The notes: generated from the sequence alone by a model not told the origin. Numbered from the stretch's first letter, positions 1-5,352 are shown. The stretch: DNA of 7,314 nucleotides from JBDKUD01 sp039679805 (GCA_039679805.1 JBDKUD010000386.1:1-7314); one strand, 5' to 3'. Numbers and translations: made by a program.

Positions 1-369
1 CAAAATGAAGCTGACCGGGCAGTTAGTGCAATGCAGGAGGGGACTAGAGAAGTGGCCCATGGAAATGAGGTAATTGCCAGTGCCGGGGAAGCCTTTGAAC
101 ACATCATTGGGGCATTTAATGTAGTAAGCCAGCAAATCCAGGAGATGAGTGCTGCCAGTCAAGAAATGGCCGCTAGTGCTGATACTGCTATAAATTCTAT
201 TGAACAGACTAATGTGGCAGCTAATAGTAATGCCAAAGCAGCCCAGAGCATAAGTCAGCTGGCTGAAGACCAAATGGCAGGGCTAGAAGAAGTGTCGGCT
301 TCTGTAAATGTGCTTACCAATGGCATAAATGAATTACAGAGGGCGGTAGCCTACTTTACAGTAAAATAA
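1..369 (+). CDS. Methyl-accepting chemotaxis protein, C-terminal fragment
   Basis: This is the 3' end of a chemoreceptor gene; the 5' part lies outside the window. The frame is open from base 1 and gives 122 codons before TAA at 367-369. The visible protein is the descending arm of the cytoplasmic signalling coiled coil: heptad-like, rich in Ala, Ser, Gln and Glu, with the family pattern QIQEMSAASQEMAAS and later EDQMAGLEEVSASVNVL. It ends ELQRAVAYFTVK, close to the usual MCP end ELxxxVxxF. Such receptors couple ligand sensing to CheA/CheW and are methylated on paired Glu/Gln residues. The protein-interaction hairpin tip and the sensor domain are upstream and cannot be judged. No CheR-binding pentapeptide of the NWxxF type is present at the C terminus. 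A terminator follows directly, so this is the last gene of its unit. Family assignment is secure; ligand and membrane topology are unknown. Confidence 0.9.
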   Translation, partial: QNEADRAVSAMQEGTREVAHGNEVIASAGEAFEHIIGAFNVVSQQIQEMSAASQEMAASADTAINSIEQTNVAANSNAKAAQSISQLAEDQMAGLEEVSASVNVLTNGINELQRAVAYFTVK

Positions 370-401
370 TTATATATTGCTTTTGACTAAAGTAAATTTA
401 T

Positions 402-436
402 GGCCCGTTCTGCTGATGTAGAACGGGCCTTGTTTA
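402..436 (+). terminator. Rho-independent terminator after the chemoreceptor gene
   Basis: A perfect 10-bp GC-rich stem (GGCCCGTTCT at 402-411 with AGAACGGGCC at 420-429) closes an 8-nt loop and is followed by TTGTTTAT. It lies 32 bases after the chemoreceptor stop codon. Confidence 0.88.
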
Positions 437-470
437 TCCGATGCCTAATCGCTGCTAGGCTCCTGGATAA
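434..470. repeat. Imperfect two-part inverted repeat
   Basis: TTATCC (434-439) pairs with GGATAA (465-470), and inside it GCCTA (443-447) pairs with TAGGC (456-460). Short unpaired stretches of 3 and 4 nt separate the two stems, and the loop is 8 nt. The structure starts in the T-tail of the preceding terminator and has no T-run of its own. It could be a secondary terminator element, a small intergenic repeat unit, or chance. Confidence 0.35.
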
Positions 471-536
471 CAATTTCTCACGTCAGATGGAGTATAAAAA
501 TCCAACTAATGTTAGTACATCGTTAATAGAATCAAC

Positions 537-565
537 TTCAGAAACAAGTAATATTCTGGTACTAT
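537..565 (+). promoter_or_regulatory. Candidate sigma-A promoter for the 602-2161 operon
   Basis: TTCAGA at 537-542 and TACTAT at 560-565 are separated by exactly 17 bp, each matching four of six consensus positions. Transcription would begin near 572, giving a leader of about 30 nt before the first gene. A 5-bp inverted repeat (CAGAA at 539-543, TTCTG at 554-558) sits between the two boxes. This is a match by eye only. Confidence 0.4.
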
Positions 566-601
566 AAAACTAGAAGTTATCAGTGACGGGGAGGGAACGT
601 A

Positions 602-781
602 ATGAATTTTGTTACAGCCAGATGTTTAATGTGCGGGAAAAGCTATGAGGTAGCAGAAGACCACAAAGACTATAAAAAATTAGTGGAACAAAATAAAACC
701 ATTTCCTTCATTTGTGACCTTTGCAGTAACCGGGTACGACATGAATCAGACGAAAAACAAAAAGAGAAAAAACCCATGTAA
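602..781 (+). CDS. Small putative zinc-ribbon protein, DUF2197-like (59 aa)
   Basis: This 59-residue gene starts at ATG 602, six bases after a strong GGGGAGGG ribosome binding site at 588-595, and ends with TAA at 779-781. Two CxxC pairs, C8/C11 (CLMC) and C38/C41 (CDLC), are about 26 residues apart, an arrangement able to bind one zinc ion. The C-terminal quarter is charged and Lys/Glu-rich and ends KKPM. Length, the CLMCGK opening and the FICDLC motif resemble the uncharacterised DUF2197 (YlaI-like) family as I remember it. That assignment comes from memory, not from a search. No function is established for the family; nucleic-acid or protein binding would be a guess. It is the first gene of a three-gene unit: the next start codon is 12 bases downstream and the hydrolase's ribosome binding site begins immediately after this stop. 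Confidence 0.8.
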   Translation: MNFVTARCLMCGKSYEVAEDHKDYKKLVEQNKTISFICDLCSNRVRHESDEKQKEKKPM

Positions 782-793
782 TGGAGGAACTTG

Positions 794-1552
794 ATGGATA
801 ATATTACCATTACCAATGCGAGGAAACAGAAACTTGCCGCTTTGGTTTTTGCTTCTGAAAAAGCATCATATAATATTATTATATGTCACGGCTTCCGGGG
901 TACCAAACTAAATGCCGGGAAGCTATGTGGCTTTGCAGCACGGCTAAACGAAGCGGGATTTAACGTAATTGCGGCTGATTTTGCCGGCAGCGGAGAAAGT
1001 GAAGGGGATTTTGCCGATGTGACCCTTTCTCAGCAGGCTAATGATCTGGAGTGTATAATAGAATACGCTTGGTCAAGGTATAACCTGCCGGTGATACTTC
1101 TGGGCAGAAGCTTTGGGGGCAGTTCCGTACTGGTCGGTGGTGCAAATGATAGCCGGGTAGCTGGATATATTTTCTGGTCCACTCCGGTTATGCTGCACGA
1201 TACTTTTTCGGCTATAATAACAAAAGAATATGAGCAACTCCGTTCCGGGCAAATAATTACTATTACTGATGAAGCCGGTGAATTCCAGTTGAAACCCGGT
1301 TTTATTGAAGATTTTGATAAGCATAATATGAACAATTACCTACAAGCAATTGAAAGCAGGCCAGTGTTAATAGTACATGGCCTGGCTGATGAATTGGTTA
1401 ACCCGGATAATGCCAGGTATATCAATAGCCATCTAAACAACGTGCAGATGTTTTTAGTTGAAAATGCTGACCACCGTTTTATTAATCTAACTAAAGATCG
1501 GGAAGATTTAACTCTTAATTGGTTAAAGCAAAATTTTCAAGGTAGGAGGTAA
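794..1552 (+). CDS. Alpha/beta hydrolase, serine esterase/acylhydrolase type
   Basis: A 252-residue cytoplasmic alpha/beta-hydrolase with no signal peptide. The oxyanion motif is HGFRG at residues 32-36. The nucleophile elbow is GRSFGG with Ser106, the likely acid is Asp199 in HGLADE, and the catalytic base is His227 in ADHRF. All triad residues are present in the canonical order and spacing, so the enzyme should be active. A variable lid segment lies at about residues 125-185. The overall pattern resembles small esterases and S33-like hydrolases (cinnamoyl-esterase/YtpA-like groups), but the substrate cannot be read from the sequence. Start choice: GGAGG at 783-787 is six bases from ATG 794 and only three from an in-frame TTG at 791, so ATG is preferred. 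The stop lies within the next gene's ribosome binding region, which suggests coupled translation with the membrane protein that follows. Confidence 0.88.
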   Translation: MDNITITNARKQKLAALVFASEKASYNIIICHGFRGTKLNAGKLCGFAARLNEAGFNVIAADFAGSGESEGDFADVTLSQQANDLECIIEYAWSRYNLPVILLGRSFGGSSVLVGGANDSRVAGYIFWSTPVMLHDTFSAIITKEYEQLRSGQIITITDEAGEFQLKPGFIEDFDKHNMNNYLQAIESRPVLIVHGLADELVNPDNARYINSHLNNVQMFLVENADHRFINLTKDREDLTLNWLKQNFQGRR

Positions 1553-1555
1553 TAT

Positions 1556-2161
1556 GTGCAGATAGATTTTAAAAGTATCGAATCCGCAGTTGTTTATTTG
1601 CATAGTTTTGGAATATATGGTCCTTTGGTAGCTTTTATACTCTTTTTTATTCAAGCCATTGCTCCAATTATTCCTTACATTATAATCGCCGGAGCGGCAG
1701 GCATGATCTTCGGCAATTTCCAGGGATTCCTATTAGCATACGTGGGAGCACTGGCTGGTGCATGTTTCGTGTATTGGTTGACTAAAGTCGTGGGAGGTAA
1801 TATGTTGGTAAGCCGTATTCGGGACAAATACGACTTCGACCTGACCAATGTTAATCAAAAACATGTCTTTTGGGTATTGTTGATTTCACGGATATTTCCG
1901 CTGGTACCTACTCCCATTATTAATATTGGTTCAGGACTTGGCGGAGTTTCGTTTAGTACGTTTTTTATTTCATCAATGCTGGGAAAACTTCCCTGGGCCA
2001 TAGTATATGTGGTTTTGGGCAATTATCTTCTCCAATCCAAAGATATCATAAATACTATAACGATAATTGCCTTACTACTCATTGTATCTATAGCGGGAAT
2101 ATACTACTATCGAGACAAAATACCTATCCACAAAAAGAAGCCGCAGAAGGCTGAAAAATAA
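1556..2161 (+). CDS. VTT-domain membrane protein (TVP38/TMEM64, DedA-like)
   Basis: A 201-residue integral membrane protein. Hydrophobic segments are at about residues 20-45, 46-76, 105-125, 132-158 and 166-184, ending in a Lys-rich cytoplasmic-type tail. The VTT (SNARE-associated/DedA) hallmarks are visible: a Gly/Ala-rich AGAAGMIFG stretch at about 45-53, GALAGACFVYW at 64-74, and the SRIFPLVPTP motif at 111-120 followed by N123 and SGLGGVSF. In related proteins the conserved Arg and Pro residues lie in re-entrant loops, and some members are linked to phospholipid translocation or membrane homeostasis. The start is GTG 1556, six bases after GGAGG at 1545-1549 and three bases beyond the hydrolase stop. 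An ATG at 1554 is out of frame. Its stop codon lies inside the convergent hairpin. The domain is clear; the transported or scrambled lipid is unknown. Confidence 0.87.
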   Translation: MQIDFKSIESAVVYLHSFGIYGPLVAFILFFIQAIAPIIPYIIIAGAAGMIFGNFQGFLLAYVGALAGACFVYWLTKVVGGNMLVSRIRDKYDFDLTNVNQKHVFWVLLISRIFPLVPTPIINIGSGLGGVSFSTFFISSMLGKLPWAIVYVVLGNYLLQSKDIINTITIIALLLIVSIAGIYYYRDKIPIHKKKPQKAEK

Positions 2162-2182
2162 TATTACTTTTATTTTTCAGCC
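2149..2182. terminator. Bidirectional hairpin shared by convergent operons
   Basis: A perfect 13-bp inverted repeat (2149-2161 with 2170-2182; outer arms GGCTGAAAAATA and TATTTTTCAGCC) has an 8-nt loop. TAA of the VTT gene lies in the left arm (2159-2161) and TGA of the minus-strand gene lies in the right arm (2177-2179). The GC pairs are at the base of the stem and the A/T tract lies toward the loop, so it is not a textbook terminator, but position and symmetry support transcription stop in both directions. Confidence 0.65.
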
Positions 2183-2434
2183 CCCGGGGCGAATAATTTT
2201 TTGCTGTAAAGGCAACCACACCGACTTTATGGCTTCTTCATTTCCATTCCATTCCAGGCGGACCTGTTCAAACCGAAGCGAACCTATTAAATAATCCTCC
2301 ATAGGGGACAGGCATGCCTGCCATCCCAGGCCGTGAATCCGGCCGCTCGGCTGCATTTCTCCGCCCAATTCCTCTAAATAGGCTTGAATATCCTTTAAAG
2401 ATATACTGCGTATTTCCAGAGTATAAGATTGCAT
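2177..2434 (-). CDS. Small hypothetical protein, fourth gene of the GntR-ABC operon (85 aa)
   Basis: I do not recognise this protein with confidence. It is an 85-residue soluble protein with no membrane segment or signal peptide: MQSYTLEIRSISLKDIQAYLEELGG, then a central GLGWQACLSPMEDYLIGSLRFEQVRLEWNG, then a short helix and a basic end KIIRPGG. The alternating hydrophobic pattern suggests a compact alpha+beta fold. The phrase W-x-A-x-L-x-P-x-E-x-x-x-I-G-S-L faintly recalls the DUF1952/MoaD-related C-terminal domain, but this is recollection only. ATG 2434 is chosen because the GAGGTG ribosome binding site (2441-2446) is six bases away. A longer frame starting at GTG 2443 would use part of that site as its start codon. 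The gene starts 39 bases after the permease stop on the same strand, so it is probably cotranscribed with it, and its stop is embedded in the convergent hairpin. Confidence 0.75.
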   Translation of the reverse strand: MQSYTLEIRSISLKDIQAYLEELGGEMQPSGRIHGLGWQACLSPMEDYLIGSLRFEQVRLEWNGNEEAIKSVWLPLQQKIIRPGG

Positions 2435-2473
2435 AATTAACACCTCATTTGAATTTTTGTATGCTTTGAGTTT

Positions 2474-3196
2474 TTATAGTTCCACCTTGTGGTCGTATAT
2501 ATAGACGGTCAGGACCATGAGAACCAGAGCTATCAGTAAATAAAACCCGGTGTAGGACCAAATTATATCTGGCATTATACCCTGCAATCCAGGTTGGGCT
2601 CCGGGAGACCATAAGCCAACCAGGTCAGTAATTTTACCGACTACGTAGAGTATGGCTATAAATATACCTGCAGTAATCAGTCCGGAATGACGACGATTTA
2701 GGCGGCCGATTACCTGACTTAAGAAACTGCTGGTAATTAAATAAAGCAGGCCTACTATAACTATTATATAGACATCAACAAAACGGTAAAGATTTTCAGT
2801 AACGAACGGTTGAATCTCAGGAAAACTGTACCAGACCATCAAACCTCCGGTAACTCCAGCCACCAGGGTTCCAATAACAAATTGGCTTAATATAGCAAGC
2901 AACTTGGAGAGCATAATCATGGTACCGGATACCGGCAAAGACATAACCAGGTAAACGGTATTATCGTTCCATTCCCGGCTCAGCATCTTAAATGATGATA
3001 TCAGCGGTATGAAAGCAGCCAGCCCAATGGTCATCAGCACCGGGAGTATAATGATCTGCCGGGGATATCCAGAAGCAAAATAAATCCACGTATCCAACAA
3101 AATAGTGATAGCCAGTACAACAATAATCTCTGCTTTCAGGTCGTGCATATCTTTAAGGTAAAGCTGGCTGAGCATTCTCAATTTACTTTTCTGCAT
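2474..3196 (-). CDS. ABC-2 type transporter permease
   Basis: A 240-residue polytopic membrane protein that would form the channel of an ABC transporter. Six hydrophobic segments are visible at about residues 22-41, 47-67, 99-124, 142-163, 172-194 and 214-234, the usual ABC-2 number. Between the second and third is the typical cytoplasmic stretch SREWNDNTVYLVMSLPVSG, followed by KLLA, as in ABC-2 export permeases. The N terminus is basic and cytoplasmic by charge. The start ATG 3196 overlaps the 3' end of the ATPase gene by 14 bases, with GGAGG nine bases upstream, which implies translational coupling. It probably pairs with the adjacent ATPase, either as a homodimer or with a partner encoded elsewhere. 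The substrate is unknown; relatives in GntR-linked clusters are mostly associated with cell-envelope stress or antimicrobial peptides. Confidence 0.87.
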   Translation of the reverse strand: MQKSKLRMLSQLYLKDMHDLKAEIIVVLAITILLDTWIYFASGYPRQIIILPVLMTIGLAAFIPLISSFKMLSREWNDNTVYLVMSLPVSGTMIMLSKLLAILSQFVIGTLVAGVTGGLMVWYSFPEIQPFVTENLYRFVDVYIIVIVGLLYLITSSFLSQVIGRLNRRHSGLITAGIFIAILYVVGKITDLVGLWSPGAQPGLQGIMPDIIWSYTGFYLLIALVLMVLTVYIYDHKVEL

Positions 3197-3881
3197 CTCG
3201 GAAAGCCTCCTTCATAATATCTACCAGGGACATTTGTTTTTCCTGGCGTAATTGTTCAGCGCTGCCGGTTAATCTAATTCGGCCCTGATCGATAAAAACC
3301 ACTTCATCCACCAGACCCTCAACATCATTGATTTCGTGGGTACAAATAATAATAGTCTGTTCCCCTTCACGGTAATCCCTTATAAGAGTATCAATAATTT
3401 CTTCCCGGGTAAGTATATCAATACCTGATAGAGGTTCATCCATTAAAAGATACGGTGCTCTCCGGGAAACAGTCAGCAGAAGTTTGGTTTTAGCCCGTTG
3501 CCCTTTGGAGATTTTCCCAATCTTCATATTCTCGTCTAGTCTGAGAAAATCGATTAGATCTCGATATTTTTCCTGGTCCCAATCGGCATAAAAAGAACGT
3601 ATAAAATCTGAGGCCTGTTTGACCGTCCACCACGGATAAAGGTGGTCAATTTCAGGCAAATAAGCGATTTCCTGACGTTTCTGGCGTGGCTGACAACCGT
3701 CAACTATAACAATCCCACGGTCGGGTTGATTTAATCCGGCGATCATTTTCATACTGGTAGACTTTCCGGCTCCATTGGGGCCAAACAGTCCGATAATTTT
3801 GCCTTGAGAAAAGTTAATGTTAATTTGATCCAAAGCCAGAGTACTGCCAAATCTTTTGCTGACCTCCTTAAATTCAATCAT
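3183..3881 (-). CDS. ABC transporter ATP-binding protein, YtrB/YhcG-like
   Basis: A 232-residue nucleotide-binding subunit. Walker A is GPNGAGKS at residues 34-41. Walker B is YLLMDEP at 144-150 with Asp148 and catalytic Glu149. The D-loop is SGID at 152-155, and the H-loop His182 is in THE. The signature motif reads ISKGQ (124-128) rather than LSGGQ, and the Q-loop position is YLPE with Glu77 where Gln is classical. Both variants occur in drug/peptide-export-type ATPases next to GntR regulators, so they need not mean loss of function. The start ATG 3881 follows the regulator's TAA with no gap, and its GGAGG site (3890-3894, eight bases away) lies inside the regulator's last codons. It powers the permease encoded immediately downstream. 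Confidence 0.93.
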   Translation of the reverse strand: MIEFKEVSKRFGSTLALDQININFSQGKIIGLFGPNGAGKSTSMKMIAGLNQPDRGIVIVDGCQPRQKRQEIAYLPEIDHLYPWWTVKQASDFIRSFYADWDQEKYRDLIDFLRLDENMKIGKISKGQRAKTKLLLTVSRRAPYLLMDEPLSGIDILTREEIIDTLIRDYREGEQTIIICTHEINDVEGLVDEVVFIDQGRIRLTGSAEQLRQEKQMSLVDIMKEAFRDAEK

Positions 3882-4253
3882 TTATTTTTCCTCCTTTAAA
3901 CTCGGTTGCTCCAGGATAAGCATTTCCACCATCTGCTCATTCGTAAAGCCCAGAGATTTCATTTCCTGAATAAAATAATCAAGTATAGTCTTAGCCATTT
4001 CTTGTTTGATTGCCTTTTTCAATTCTTCGCCGTTTACAATAAAAGTGCCCTGCCCCCTGATTGTTTCCACCATATGCAGGTTTTCCATCTCACGGTAAGC
4101 CCTTTGAACAGTATTGGGATTTACTTGAATCTTTTCAGCATATTCTCGCTGGGAAGGTATCTTGTCACCTTCTTTTAGTTCTCCTCGAGCGAGTTGCTTC
4201 TTATAAGTATTGATTATTTGCTGGTAGATAGGCTGCGAACTATCGAATTGCAC
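3882..4253 (-). CDS. GntR-family transcriptional regulator, YtrA subfamily
   Basis: A 123-residue repressor-type regulator. The winged helix-turn-helix spans residues 9-73, with family motifs PIYQQI at 8-13, GDKIPSQREYAE at 29-40, VNPNTVQRAYREME at 44-57 and the wing TIRGQGTFI at 64-72. The C-terminal tail of about 50 residues is helical and too short for a ligand-binding FadR or UTRA domain; this is the YtrA architecture, in which the tail dimerises. I place the start at GTG 4253, not at a GTG at 4280. A GAGGTG site (4260-4265) lies six bases from 4253, the resulting MQFDSSQPIYQQI matches the usual family N terminus, and the longer version would begin inside the operator. It heads the operon with the ABC genes and probably represses it, responding to an unknown, perhaps envelope-related, signal. 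Confidence 0.92.
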   Translation of the reverse strand: MQFDSSQPIYQQIINTYKKQLARGELKEGDKIPSQREYAEKIQVNPNTVQRAYREMENLHMVETIRGQGTFIVNGEELKKAIKQEMAKTILDYFIQEMKSLGFTNEQMVEMLILEQPSLKEEK

Positions 4254-4259
4254 TTCACT

Positions 4260-4265
4260 CACCTC
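4260..4265 (-). promoter_or_regulatory. Ribosome binding site that sets the GntR start
   Basis: On the minus strand this reads GAGGTG and lies six bases before GTG 4253. It abuts the operator palindrome, which begins at 4266. The same GAGGTG sequence and spacing precede the 85-residue gene at the end of the operon. Confidence 0.75.
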
Positions 4266-4305
4266 ACCATAATAGTGCACTAATTCATTAGTACACTATT
4301 ATGGT
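4266..4305. promoter_or_regulatory. 40-bp palindromic operator of the GntR-ABC operon
   Basis: The two 20-bp halves are inverted copies with 18 of 20 positions paired; mismatches are only at 4278/4293 and at the centre (4285/4286). Each half begins ACCATAATAGTG on its own strand. The inner AGTGCA (4274-4279) and TACACT (4292-4297), 12 bp apart, resemble the AGTGTA...TACACT type of site described for YtrA, as I recall it. The palindrome overlaps the -10 box and the expected transcription start and ends next to the regulator's ribosome binding site, so binding would block the operon and give negative autoregulation. Confidence 0.85.
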
Positions 4306-4329
4306 ACACGATTAGCAATTAGTTGTCAA
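4301..4329 (-). promoter_or_regulatory. Sigma-A promoter of the GntR-ABC operon
   Basis: On the minus strand a perfect -35 box TTGACA (4324-4329) is followed after exactly 17 bp by TACCAT (4301-4306), four of six matches to TATAAT. The -10 box lies in the outer end of the operator palindrome. Transcription should start around 4294, about 40 bases before GTG 4253. Confidence 0.75.
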
Positions 4330-4625
4330 GCGGGAATAAGATTGATCCGACTGGGGACCAAAAGAGGGAAAGAGAAATCTGTTGGTTGATGGAGAATAAA
4401 GAGTTGTCATGTACCCGGATGTAAATCACGTACCAAAATTCTTCGTCTGCCGGCAGTCATGAAGATTCAGCAAATTTAACAAGAACGAACGGAAAAATAC
4501 TAGCATCTCCATAAATGAAAGCAATAGCAATGTAGCAAATAAAACCGATAATAGTAAAGTTGACATAAAGGTTTAAACATTTGGTAAAAAGCGTAGCGTG
4601 GCAATACAACATTATGTATACGAAA
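4330..4625. other. Intergenic stretch without a recognisable gene
   Basis: No convincing coding frame or RNA gene is seen on either strand. Small symmetric pieces occur, such as CTGCCGGCAG at 4447-4456 loosely flanked by CTTC and GAAG. A TTGACA hexamer near 4559-4564 on the plus strand lacks a good -10 box at the right distance. Confidence 0.5.
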
Positions 4626-4651
4626 AAGGGCTTCACAATTGTGAAGCCCTT
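4621..4651 (-). terminator. Strong palindromic terminator
   Basis: AAGGGCTTCACAA and its exact complement form a perfect 26-bp palindrome at 4626-4651, folding as an 11-bp stem with an AATT loop. On the minus strand the stem is followed by TTTTTCG, a good T-tail. On the plus strand the tail is only TATATTATTA. It therefore most likely ends a transcript that arrives from the right on the minus strand, although no clear gene lies there. Confidence 0.75.
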
Positions 4652-5008
4652 ATATTATTAATCAGGTGACGGAGAGAGAATACCAGAATACCCAAGAAAT
4701 TTACCTCTCTTAACTGAAAAACCGAAACTTGCTTTTCATGAACACCTGTAAACGTTTGAAATTGAACTATTTACCTTATTTAACTAACTTAACTACCGTT
4801 GTATACACACTCTTTTTAGGTTTGAGATAAAATTGTTTAATTTTTCTCCGCCACCTGTATACAAAGTATACAATAGATTTTCGTTACTTGCAAGCCAAAC
4901 ACAAAAAATACAAATGGTAATATTTTCCCAATTGCCTTGCTGATTGTTTTGCTGTGTTGGTCCTTTTTTCACAGAAAACCACATCCAACATCCGCATTTA
5001 CTACCTAA
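4652..5008. other. AT-rich intergenic stretch, possible short minus-strand transcript
   Basis: No protein I recognise is encoded here. The one longer frame, on the minus strand at 4793-4984, gives 63 residues beginning MWFSVKKGPTQQ. It has no good ribosome binding site, no family resemblance and a composition unlike the other genes, so I do not call it. A good minus-strand promoter (4865-4893) points toward the terminator at 4621-4651 and would give an RNA of roughly 235 nt. GTATAC hexamers occur at 4801, 4857 and 4866, and another at 4616. Confidence 0.4.
4865..4893 (-). promoter_or_regulatory. Candidate minus-strand promoter with GTATAC repeats
   Basis: Reading the minus strand, TTGCAA (4888-4893) and TATACT (4865-4870) are separated by exactly 17 bp, with four and five consensus matches. 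The -10 box overlaps two GTATAC hexamers spaced nine bases apart (4857-4862 and 4866-4871), an arrangement that could be an operator. The predicted start is near 4858, and the terminator at 4621-4651 lies about 210 bases downstream. Confidence 0.45.
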
Positions 5009-5140
5009 TTACCGGTTAAAACTAATACCGGCTTCCACATAGATGTAACCAGATCAACAGATGCAGAACCCATTTTATTGGACGAAATCCGATTATTACG
5101 GGAAGAAATTGACCCGCTAAACATATATAAAATGAGATAG
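5009..5140 (+). pseudogene. Open-frame remnant, possible 3' end of a decayed gene
   Basis: A 43-codon frame is open between TAA at 5006-5008 and TAG at 5138-5140. It contains no ATG or GTG start before the final codons and no ribosome binding site. The encoded peptide looks protein-like: NTGFHIDVTRSTDAEPILLD, then EIRLLREEIDPLNIYKMR, with an amphipathic charged helix. I do not recognise the family. The stop lies 23 bases before two consecutive terminator hairpins, where the end of a real gene would be expected. The most economical reading is the C-terminal stub of a deleted or frameshifted gene, but chance openness is possible. Confidence 0.35.
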
Positions 5141-5163
5141 GTGACGTTAATATAATTATCAAG

Positions 5164-5206
5164 CAAAATCAGGCACTTTAAAAATCCTCGAAAGTGCCTG
5201 ATTTTG
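5164..5206. terminator. Long-stem bidirectional terminator hairpin
   Basis: A perfect 16-bp stem (5164-5179 with 5191-5206; core CAGGCACTTT with AAAGTGCCTG) closes an 11-nt loop. AAAA at the left base pairs with TTTT at the right base, the usual form of a terminator that works in both directions. Confidence 0.75.
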
Positions 5207-5218
5207 TATAGTATGCCT

Positions 5219-5251
5219 GGGGCAGGGGATATTTTCCTGCCCTTTCTTTTT
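5219..5251 (+). terminator. Second rho-independent terminator in tandem
   Basis: GGGCAGG (5220-5226) pairs with CCTGCCC (5236-5242), extendable with G-T pairs on both sides, and is followed by TTTCTTTTT at 5243-5251. It comes 12 bases after the previous hairpin and insulates the acyl-CoA dehydrogenase from upstream transcription. Confidence 0.8.
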
Positions 5252-5352
5252 GGATATTCGAAGTAGTTACATTAGGGATAAATTATTAATGCCAATTACT
5301 GGATAAATATGAGTTTTAATTCAAAACTATCATTTTCACAATAGACGTTACA

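Noticed and set aside
470..601. Possible riboswitch or T-box leader before the 59-residue gene
   Set aside because: No T-box sequence, no conserved aptamer core that I recognise, and no terminator between the candidate promoter and the start codon.
1030..1335. Antisense frames of 101 and 83 codons within the hydrolase gene
   Set aside because: The plus strand encodes a complete catalytic triad. The antisense products have no recognisable motif and no start signals.
3906..4178. 90-codon plus-strand frame opposite the GntR gene
   Set aside because: The opposite strand clearly encodes the winged helix regulator. This frame is rich in Phe, His and Leu as expected for an antisense shadow.
4793..4984. 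63-codon minus-strand frame in the large intergenic region
   Set aside because: No ribosome binding site, no family resemblance, low-complexity composition (TQQNNQQ), and its body overlaps the candidate promoter at 4865-4893. I treat the region as non-coding.
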